Positions 5,738-11,203 of a stretch of DNA of 11,203 nucleotides are shown here, one piece after another. Origin of the DNA: G020354645 sp050053515 (GTDB lineage Bacteria; Desulfobacterota; Desulfobacteria; Desulfobacterales; G020354645); the NCBI GenBank assembly GCA_050053515.1, contig JASFTQ010000141.1, positions 1 through 11,203 on the forward strand, read 5' to 3'. The position numbers were made by a program, and so were the translations under genes. Every line of letters starts with the position of its first letter. Position 1 is the stretch's first letter. The notes under the pieces are model-generated. The model was not told where the DNA came from and searched no databases. It saw nothing but the letters and a program-made list of their open reading frames with translations.

Positions 5738-6677
5738 TTATTTTAACCTCCGGTTCCAGCGCAATATTGAAAAGTTTTGAGACACTTTCCTGAACGATTT
5801 CCATCAGGGCGATGACATCAGCGCAGGTTGCCCTGCCGGAATTGACTATGAAATTGGCATGCTTGGCCGAAATTTCTGCGTCCCCCACGCGCCGTCCTTT
5901 TAAACCGGCCAGTTCAATGAGTTCCCCGGCGGTTTTGCCGGCAGGCGGATTTTTAAAAAAACACCCGGCACTGGGATAATGTAGGGGCTGGGTTTTGTTG
6001 CGGCTGTCCAGCAGCGCTCGGGCCTCTCTTTGTAAGTGTCGGGCATCGGATTTTTTCAGCTTGAAACTGCCCTCGAGGATAATCGGTTTTTTCCGATAAT
6101 TCGTGTCCATGACAGGTTTAAATGAAAGTGCGCGATATCTGAAATCCAATTTTTCTCGTTCCAGCCCCGCCATCTGTCCATTTGGAAGCATTACCTCGAT
6201 GGACTCGAGGACGTTTTCCATAGCTCCCTCGGCCGTGCCGGCGTTCATCATAATTCCCCCACCAACGGTGCCCGGAATGCCGATGGCAAAATTTAGCCCT
6301 GCCAGACCGGCTTCGATCGCAAATTTGCACAAGCGCTGTAAGCGGGCCCCGGCTCCGGCGGTGACGAGAGTGTTTTCAGCACCACCGTACGTATACGATA
6401 TTTGATTCAGGCATTTTCTCAACCCAATAACCAATCCGGGAATGCCGGTGTCTTTCACCAGCAGGTTGGTGCCGTCTCCGATGATAAGGTATGGTTGTTG
6501 GGTTTGACCGGCCCAAACAATGACCTCAATCAGATCCCTCTGACTTCGAGGTAACAGATACGCTTCAGCCGGCCCGCCGATTCTGAAATACGTGTGTTTG
6601 GACATCGGCTCGTCAAATTTAATGTTTGGGCCGAACCGCCCATGAAGCCAATTTTTGGCGTCACGATCAAGTGACAT
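5721..6677 (-). CDS. murB: UDP-N-acetylenolpyruvoylglucosamine reductase MurB
   Basis: MurB reduces UDP-GlcNAc-enolpyruvate to UDP-MurNAc with FAD and NADPH in the cytoplasm. At 318 residues it is of the shorter, type II-like size. FAD-binding motifs are GDGTNLL (67-73) and GIPGTVGGGIMMNAG (133-147). Further conserved segments are FRYRALSF (179-186, with the expected catalytic Arg182), PSAGCFFKNP (235-244), GDAEISAKHANFIVN (265-279) and EPEVKIIG (308-315, carrying the active-site Glu). The proton donor that is Ser229 in E. coli falls at Cys239 here; Cys at this site is known in other bacterial MurB proteins, so the enzyme is probably active. The ATG at 6677 has no strong Shine-Dalgarno. It lies 75 bp after murC and overlaps ftsQ by 17 bp. 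Confidence 0.96.
   Translation of the reverse strand: MSLDRDAKNWLHGRFGPNIKFDEPMSKHTYFRIGGPAEAYLLPRSQRDLIEVIVWAGQTQQPYLIIGDGTNLLVKDTGIPGLVIGLRKCLNQISYTYGGAENTLVTAGAGARLQRLCKFAIEAGLAGLNFAIGIPGTVGGGIMMNAGTAEGAMENVLESIEVMLPNGQMAGLEREKLDFRYRALSFKPVMDTNYRKKPIILEGSFKLKKSDARHLQREARALLDSRNKTQPLHYPSAGCFFKNPPAGKTAGELIELAGLKGRRVGDAEISAKHANFIVNSGRATCADVIALMEIVQESVSKLFNIALEPEVKIIGRQE
5747..5751 (-). promoter_or_regulatory. Shine-Dalgarno for the TTG start of ftsQ, inside murB
   Basis: GGAGG on the minus strand lies within the final codons of murB (EPEVKIIG region), 9 nt before TTG 5737. It supports a TTG start and coupling of ftsQ to murB translation. Confidence 0.6.
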
Positions 6678-6740
6678 CGCAAAACTTTCACTTTAGGTTC
6701 AAAAACGACGCTGATGCGAATAAAATGTGTTCCTTCTGAT

Positions 6741-6775
6741 AGCTTTGAGCTTTCAGCTTTGAGCTTTCAGCTTTG
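6741..6775. repeat. Five tandem 7-nt units AGCTTT(G/C) at the murC stop codon
   Basis: On the plus strand, AGCTTTG and AGCTTTC alternate five times without interruption. In the murC direction the units read CAAAGCT/GAAAGCT and encode the last residues, KLKAQS (the first Lys and Leu partly), and the TGA stop at 6755-6753; two further units continue into the 75-bp murC-murB gap. Because 7 is not a multiple of 3, each added or lost unit would change the reading frame of the murC tail. Nothing else is visible in this gap. Confidence 0.75.
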
Positions 6776-8132
6776 TGAGTATTTCTTCTCCTATTTTCCA
6801 GACATCGCCGGCACCCAGCGTCAGTAAAATGTCTCCGGGTTTTAATACCGCCCTCAGATCAGCAATCGCTGCCGTAAAACTCTCTTCGTATATCACTTCT
6901 TTATGTCCGTGTTGCCGGATTCCATCATATATTGACCGGCTGTCGACACCGTTGATTTTTCTTTCACCGGCCGGATATATCGGCAATACCATCAGTACAT
7001 CGGATTGGTAGAAAGCACGGGTGAATTCATCAAATAACGCTTTGGTTCTCGTGTAACGGTGGGGCTGGAAAACGACCACCTTGCGTCTATCCGGCCAGCA
7101 TGCTGCGGCGGCCTGCAGCGTGATTTTGATTTCAGTCGGATGGTGACCATAGTCGTCCACAACCGTTACGCCATTGATTTCCCCTTTGATTTCAAGTCTT
7201 CGTTGAACCCCCTGCAGCGTCTCCAACGCTTCTCTGATCATCTCGAATGGAATTCCAAGTTCGATACCCACTGCGACACCGGCCATTGAATTGTAGACGT
7301 TGTGGATGCCCGGGACGTTCAATCTGATTTCCCCCAGCGCTTCACCTCGATGCTCAAGTGTGTATCGGCTTTTATAATCCTTAAAAACGACATTTTTTGC
7401 TTGAAAATCCGCCTGGGTGCTCATTCCGTAAGTCGTATAGCGTTTGGATATCTTCGGAATAAGATCCTGTATGGGTTCGTTGTCCAAGCAAAGGACAGCC
7501 AGACCGTAAAAAGGTACTCTATCGATGAAACTTAAAAACGCCGCCTTTACGTCCTCTAAATCCCGGTAGTAATCGAGATGTTCCCGATCAATATTGGTGA
7601 CCACTGCGATCGTCGGTGACATTTTTAAAAAGGATCCATCACTTTCATCGGCCTCGGCCACAATAAAATCTCCTTGCCCCAGGAGGGCATTGGATCCAAT
7701 GCTTTTGAGTTTTCCCCCGATGACCACCGTGGGGTCATAATCGCCCTTCTCCAATACGGCTGCGACCATAGACGTCGTCGATGTTTTGCCATGGGCCCCA
7801 GCAATCGCTACGCTGTATTTTAACCGCATAAGTTCCGCCAGCATTTCGGCTCTGGGGATCACAGGGGTAGATTTCTGCCGGGCGGCAACGAGTTCAGGGT
7901 TGTCTGCCTCAATGGCGGAGGAGACGACAACGACGTCTGCTTCTGCGATATGTTTTTCGGCATGGCCCTCGAAGATAACGCCCCCGAGCTTCTCCAAACG
8001 TTGGGTAATATCCGATGTTTTAAGATCAGAACCGGAAACTCGGTAACCCAGGTTCAGCAAAAGTTCAGCAATTCCGCTCATACCGATTCCGCCGATGCCG
8101 ACAAAGTGTATGTGATATTTTTTTTGATACAT
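6753..8132 (-). CDS. murC: UDP-N-acetylmuramate--L-alanine ligase MurC
   Basis: MurC adds L-Ala to UDP-MurNAc using ATP, the first step in building the peptide stem. The 459 residues are a normal length. An N-terminal Rossmann-type domain begins HFVGIGGIGMSGIAELL (9-25) and binds the UDP-sugar. The ATP-binding P-loop is GAHGKTST (112-119). EADESDGSF (160-168) and the HLDYY segment (185-189) belong to the central ligase domain. The C-terminal domain carries DDYGHHPTE (326-334) and FQPHRYTRT (355-363). YGHHPTEI separates MurC from MurD, MurE and MurF. The ATG at 8132 lacks a good Shine-Dalgarno. The final codons lie in a tandem 7-nt repeat that also supplies the stop, so the last few residues are probably not ancestral. 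Identification is certain. Confidence 0.98.
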   Translation of the reverse strand: MYQKKYHIHFVGIGGIGMSGIAELLLNLGYRVSGSDLKTSDITQRLEKLGGVIFEGHAEKHIAEADVVVVSSAIEADNPELVAARQKSTPVIPRAEMLAELMRLKYSVAIAGAHGKTSTTSMVAAVLEKGDYDPTVVIGGKLKSIGSNALLGQGDFIVAEADESDGSFLKMSPTIAVVTNIDREHLDYYRDLEDVKAAFLSFIDRVPFYGLAVLCLDNEPIQDLIPKISKRYTTYGMSTQADFQAKNVVFKDYKSRYTLEHRGEALGEIRLNVPGIHNVYNSMAGVAVGIELGIPFEMIREALETLQGVQRRLEIKGEINGVTVVDDYGHHPTEIKITLQAAAACWPDRRKVVVFQPHRYTRTKALFDEFTRAFYQSDVLMVLPIYPAGERKINGVDSRSIYDGIRQHGHKEVIYEESFTAAIADLRAVLKPGDILLTLGAGDVWKIGEEILTKLKAQS

Positions 8133-8154
8133 TTATAATTAATCCGGGGGTCAA

Positions 8155-8186
8155 GGTATTTTTTGCACGGCAAGAAAAAAAACACC
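8155..8186 (-). other. Stem-loop in the murG-murC gap
   Basis: On the minus strand, GGTGTTTTTT (8186-8177) pairs with AAAAAATACC (8164-8155) over 10 positions with one G-T wobble, and TTGC-CGT-GCAA forms a small inner hairpin. Flanking GGGG and CCCC can extend the stem. No T-run follows in the direction of transcription, so it is not a classical terminator. It could modulate murC translation or transcript stability; the 62-bp gap holds nothing else clear. Confidence 0.35.
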
Positions 8187-8194
8187 CCGACGCC

Positions 8195-9355
8195 TCAATT
8201 AATCAATTCGTAGATGTCATCGACAATTTCCCGGGCCGCCCGGGGTTTACCAAAGCTTGCGGCTTTTGAAGCCATCTGTCCGAGGGCTTCCCTATTGGCG
8301 GCGTAGTACTCGATTTTTTGGGACAGCACCCGGCCGGTTAAATCTTTTTGCAGGATCATTTCGGCGGCCCCGTTTTCAACGAGCGCCCGTGCGTTTAAGG
8401 TCTGGTGATCGTCCGCTGCGAAAGGAAATGGAATAAATATGACACTTTTTCCCAACGCTGTGACTTCGGCCACTGTGGTCGCACCGGCTCGGCATATGAT
8501 CAGATCAGCCGCTTGATATCGACGATCCATATCCTGGAAGAAAGACTTCACCATGCTGGGAATCCCGTATTTATCGTAGGCCGCTTTTACTTCGACTTCA
8601 TCGGCCGATCCGGTCTGATGCAAGAAACGATAGCGGTGCTTTTCCCGCAGGTGTGCCAGGGTTTCGATTACAGCCATATTGATACCGTGAGCCCCCTGGC
8701 TGCCCCCGATGACCAGCACCGTAAAGATGTGGTCCGGTCCCGGTGCACGCGCCGGGCTTTGTTTCTGGTGTTGCAGGATTTCCTCTCGTACAGGATTTCC
8801 GGTTAGCCGGACCTTTTTAGAGTCAAAACGATCCCGGCTGTCCTCAAAAGACACGTATATCCGGTCTGCGAAGCGTGAGAGCAACCGGTTGGTGATTCCC
8901 GGGAGAAGATTTTGTTCATGGAGCACGATTTTTTTACCCATCAACCAAGCAGCCATCACGACAGGGCCTGCAGCGTAGCTTCCCACGCCGAGGACAAGAT
9001 CCGGGTTGAAGTTTTTAAGTATCCGGATTGAGCCCAGGATACCGATCGGGATTCGCACCAGCGATATTAATTGGTGCCAAGGCCCCATACCTTTGATTCC
9101 CGCGGCGACAACTTCCGCCAATTGAAAACCCGCTTTTGCCAATACGCTTTTCTCAAAAGAGTTGCCGGTGGAGGCGAATAAAACCCGGTTGTCAGATTTC
9201 CGTGATATAAATTCCCGCGCAATCGCAATGCCCGGGAAAAGATGGCCGCCGGTGCCTCCCCCCGCAATGACCAGTTTACGGGCAATATTTACTTCGCCGG
9301 CGGGCTTATTTATTGCAAAAAATGTCCCGATCCCTGATTTATCTGAAATAGGCAT
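8195..9355 (-). CDS. murG: UDP-GlcNAc transferase MurG (lipid II synthase)
   Basis: MurG is a peripheral inner-membrane GT-B glycosyltransferase that adds GlcNAc to lipid I to make lipid II. Motifs are the first Gly-rich loop GGGTGGHLFP (32-41), HEQN (146-149), GNPVR (186-190), the second loop GGSQGA (217-222), RAGATTVAE (289-297) and the P-x-A-x2-DHQ-x2-NA segment (311-322) that holds UDP-GlcNAc. The product is 386 residues, about 25 longer than usual: the conserved fold begins at Lys27-Leu28, after an unusual leader. No ATG, GTG or TTG occurs in frame between 9355 and the fold, so the extension is real unless a rare codon (CTG, ATT) is used. A weak GGA lies 7 nt before the ATG. The gene follows ftsW by 24 bp. 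Confidence 0.97.
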   Translation of the reverse strand: MPISDKSGIGTFFAINKPAGEVNIARKLVIAGGGTGGHLFPGIAIAREFISRKSDNRVLFASTGNSFEKSVLAKAGFQLAEVVAAGIKGMGPWHQLISLVRIPIGILGSIRILKNFNPDLVLGVGSYAAGPVVMAAWLMGKKIVLHEQNLLPGITNRLLSRFADRIYVSFEDSRDRFDSKKVRLTGNPVREEILQHQKQSPARAPGPDHIFTVLVIGGSQGAHGINMAVIETLAHLREKHRYRFLHQTGSADEVEVKAAYDKYGIPSMVKSFFQDMDRRYQAADLIICRAGATTVAEVTALGKSVIFIPFPFAADDHQTLNARALVENGAAEMILQKDLTGRVLSQKIEYYAANREALGQMASKAASFGKPRAAREIVDDIYELIN

Positions 9356-9371
9356 TTTACATTCCGCAAAA

Positions 9372-9393
9372 CCCCGCTCTTAGGGCGGGGAGC
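9372..9393 (-). repeat. REP-like palindrome at the ftsW stop codon
   Basis: On the minus strand GCTCCCCG begins an inverted repeat with CCCCGC pairing to GCGGGG (9390-9385 with 9377-9372) around a 7-nt loop, followed by TTTT. It contains the TAA stop of ftsW and encodes its last residues (SSPP). A related palindrome sits at the end of murD. The form resembles palindromes linked to IS200/IS605-type or REP elements, from memory. The hairpin plus TTTT could also act as a weak terminator. Confidence 0.6.
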
Positions 9394-10501
9394 TTTGACT
9401 GCCGGCGATATTCATCAGAATTCCGATGGAAGCCATATTAACCAGCAGGGATGTTCCGCCGTAACTTAAAAAAGGCAATGTCAGTCCTTTGGTAGGCAAC
9501 AGACCCAGTGTGACTCCCATGTTAACGCAAACCTGCAACGTTATCGCCAGGGTAAGACCCGTGGCCAATAAAGATCCGAAAGAATCTCCAGCATTTCGGG
9601 CAATACGTATCCCCCGACCCAGAATCACTATGTAGAGAAATAAGATAGTCAGCACTCCAATAAGCCCGAGCTCTTCGCCGATCACCGAAAAAATGAAATC
9701 GGTGTGAGGTTCCGGTAGATAAAACAGTTTCTGATACCCCTTGCCGACGCCGGTGCCCCAAATACCACCTGTTCCAAAGGCCATTAGCGAATGAATGATT
9801 TGATAACCTTCCTCGGCTGGATACTGCCATGGATTGAGGAAACTCAAAATTCTTTTTAGCCGGTATTCGGCATTCATCATAACCAGGTATCCGACCGGTA
9901 GCAGAAGCACAAGCGATGATAACAGATGTGCCGGACGTACACCGCCGACGAACATCATGATCCAGGTCAAGGCGGCGAAAATCACCACAGAGCCGAAGTC
10001 CGGCTGAATAAATATCAATAGTATGAAAATACCCAGCACAAGAATATGAGGTAAAAAGCCGATTGAAAATTCTTTAATCTGGGCATGCTTTTTATCCAAG
10101 GAATAGGCTAGATACAGAACTAAGGCAAAGCGGGCGAATTCAGAAGGTTGGAAAGTGAAATCTCCCAGCCGAAGCCAGCGTGACGAGCCACCGGCTGCGT
10201 AACCAAACCCGGATATGTGAATCGCACAAAGAAAAGCAATGGCCATGAAAAGAATGGGATATGTCAAAGAACGATACCACCGATAGGGAAAATGCCGGCA
10301 TACGACCAAGGCAACCGTTCCCGTCAGCGCAAACAGGGTCTGTTTTTTTAGGAAAAAATATCCGCTGCCGAACTTTTTCAGAGCCAATGCCGAACTGGCG
10401 CTGTAAACCATTACGATACCGACACCGACTAAAAAAAGAACGGGAAATAATAGCGTGACATCATAAGCCGCCGCTGAACGTAAGGGTTTATTTTCAATCA
10501 T
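9380..10501 (-). CDS. ftsW: Septal peptidoglycan polymerase FtsW (SEDS family)
   Basis: FtsW is a polytopic inner-membrane glycosyltransferase that polymerises lipid II at the septum together with FtsI. The 373 residues contain about ten hydrophobic segments. Family signatures are MVYSASSALA (31-40), GGSSRWLRLG (104-113), QPSEFARF (118-125), QPDFGS (166-171), LPEPHTDFIFSVIGEELG (262-279), which contains the catalytic Asp expected in SEDS enzymes (Asp268), and the C-terminal NMGVTLGLLPTKGLTLPFLS (327-346) followed by YGGTS. The cluster position between murD and murG separates it from RodA. The ATG at 10501 lacks a strong Shine-Dalgarno and lies 34 bp after murD. The last four residues, SSPP, and the stop codon are part of a palindromic repeat. 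Confidence 0.97.
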   Translation of the reverse strand: MIENKPLRSAAAYDVTLLFPVLFLVGVGIVMVYSASSALALKKFGSGYFFLKKQTLFALTGTVALVVCRHFPYRWYRSLTYPILFMAIAFLCAIHISGFGYAAGGSSRWLRLGDFTFQPSEFARFALVLYLAYSLDKKHAQIKEFSIGFLPHILVLGIFILLIFIQPDFGSVVIFAALTWIMMFVGGVRPAHLLSSLVLLLPVGYLVMMNAEYRLKRILSFLNPWQYPAEEGYQIIHSLMAFGTGGIWGTGVGKGYQKLFYLPEPHTDFIFSVIGEELGLIGVLTILFLYIVILGRGIRIARNAGDSFGSLLATGLTLAITLQVCVNMGVTLGLLPTKGLTLPFLSYGGTSLLVNMASIGILMNIAGSQSSPP

Positions 10502-10526
10502 ATTGACCGGTTCGATTTTCTGCGAG

Positions 10527-10549
10527 CCCCACCCTTCAGGACGGGGAGC
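10527..10549 (-). repeat. REP-like palindrome at the murD stop codon
   Basis: On the minus strand GCTCCCCG starts a palindrome in which CCCC pairs with GGGG, then two G-T wobbles and CCT/AGG-type pairs continue the stem to a tiny loop. The wobbles make the fold better as minus-strand RNA than as plus-strand RNA. It encodes the last murD residues (CSPS) and the TGA stop, and matches the element at the end of ftsW over most of its length. It occupies part of the 34-bp murD-ftsW gap. Confidence 0.6.
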
Positions 10550-11203
10550 ATCGCATCTTCTTTAGGTTCTTAACCGTCTCGGCAAACACCGTACCGCGGT
10601 GGGCATAGTCGGTGTACATGTCGAAACTGGAACACGCCGGTGATAAAAGGACCACGTTTCCGGCCACGGCTCGACCAGCCGCTTTTACGACCGCGTCTTG
10701 CATGGTTGTCGCGGTTGTTACCGGCACAATGGGACTGAGCGCGGCTAAAATATCCGGGGTTGCTTCCCCAAGGGCGATTATTTCCGTGACATGTCTGCCA
10801 ACGGCTTCCGAGAGCAGATTGAAGTTGCCTCCCTTGTTGCGTCCTCCCAAGATTAAAACCACCGAATTGTTGAAACACTCCAGCGCTCTGACCACCGCTT
10901 CGGTATTGGTTGCTTTTGAATCGTTAAAAAACCGAACGCCATCAATCGTGTCGATGTATTCAAGCCTGTGAGAGATCCCTCGAAAATTAGCCACAGCGGA
11001 TGTCACGCCCCGGGGGGTCGCACCGGCCGTCAAAGCCGCCAGGCTTGCAGCCGCAATATTTTCTGAGTTGTGTTCCCCGGGAATCGCGACCTGACTTCGA
11101 TCAATGATAAGCTCCTCCCCGATATGATTGCCGCCTTTGAAATTGATCACAATTTTTTCAGGGGTAATGGTGGCAGCAACTTCGTCGTTCGACCGGTTGC
11201 CAA
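10536..11203 (-). CDS. murD: UDP-N-acetylmuramoylalanine--D-glutamate ligase MurD, C-terminal half (cut by window edge)
   Basis: MurD adds D-Glu to UDP-MurNAc-L-Ala with ATP in the cytoplasm. The frame is open from the right edge and gives 221 residues, about half of the usual 450. The visible part covers the end of the central ligase domain (PGEHNSENIAAA) and the C-terminal domain: HRLEYIDTIDGVRFFNDSKA followed by TN (typical of MurD), LILGGRNKGGNF, and LLSPACSSFDMYTDYAHRG near the end, where the SPACSSFD segment marks MurD. The GTG at 11150 is internal and not the start, because conserved coding sequence continues upstream of it. The C-terminal CSPS and stop come from a palindromic repeat. 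It is followed 34 bp later by ftsW. Confidence 0.96.
   Translation of the reverse strand, partial: GNRSNDEVAATITPEKIVINFKGGNHIGEELIIDRSQVAIPGEHNSENIAAASLAALTAGATPRGVTSAVANFRGISHRLEYIDTIDGVRFFNDSKATNTEAVVRALECFNNSVVLILGGRNKGGNFNLLSEAVGRHVTEIIALGEATPDILAALSPIVPVTTATTMQDAVVKAAGRAVAGNVVLLSPACSSFDMYTDYAHRGTVFAETVKNLKKMRCSPS

Noticed and set aside
6741..6775. CRISPR-like array
   Set aside because: The units are 7 nt and contiguous without spacers; CRISPR repeats are much longer and separated by unique spacers.
8133..8160. Promoter TTGACC with TATAAA before murC
   Set aside because: The spacing is only 11 bp and the -10-like box abuts the ATG, so it cannot work as a standard sigma-70 promoter for murC.
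9368..9393. Rho-independent terminator between ftsW and murG
   Set aside because: The hairpin is followed by only four T, then a GC-containing sequence, and termination here would cut off essential downstream genes; a partial attenuator cannot be excluded.

Overview
This window is almost entirely the division and cell-wall (dcw) cluster of a Gram-negative bacterium, read on the minus strand from the right edge to the left: murD (3' part), ftsW, murG, murC, murB, ftsQ, ftsA, ftsZ, then a radical SAM gene. At the left edge, on the same strand, is the 5' end of a cytochrome c3-type multihaem gene. The murC-murB-ftsQ-ftsA-ftsZ order, the absence of ddl between murB and ftsQ, a short type II-like MurB, a cytochrome c3-family protein and roughly 50% GC together suggest a sulfate-reducer-like Desulfobacterota (former Deltaproteobacteria). 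That assignment is inference from gene content, not from a marker gene search.

Layout: 10536-11203 murD, cut by the right edge; 9380-10501 ftsW (SEDS glycosyltransferase); 8195-9355 murG; 6753-8132 murC; 5721-6677 murB; 4817-5737 ftsQ, overlapping murB; 3579-4805 ftsA; 2172-3347 ftsZ; 417-2162 radical SAM protein; 1-234 cytochrome, cut by the left edge. MurC, MurB, MurD and MurG make lipid II and its precursors, FtsW polymerises it at the septum, FtsQ scaffolds the divisome, FtsA anchors FtsZ to the membrane and FtsZ forms the ring. The radical SAM gene starts 9 bp after the ftsZ stop, so it is probably co-transcribed, but its function is unknown. No gap between genes exceeds 300 bp; the largest are 231 bp (ftsA-ftsZ) and 182 bp (radical SAM gene-cytochrome).

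The genes are ordinary housekeeping genes and I do not see a new multi-gene system. The unusual part is in the junctions, four of which carry repeat-like DNA. The ftsA-ftsZ gap holds a MITE-like structure: a 12-bp direct repeat containing the Shine-Dalgarno sequence, inverted arms built of 7-nt NNNGTTC units, and a branched palindromic core. One arm also contains a good promoter candidate for ftsZ. The murC 3' end runs into five tandem 7-nt units that contain the stop codon. The ends of murD and ftsW each carry a related GCTCCCCG palindrome that supplies the last codons and the stop. Repeats therefore appear to have shaped gene ends and possibly ftsZ expression here; this is the main point worth testing.
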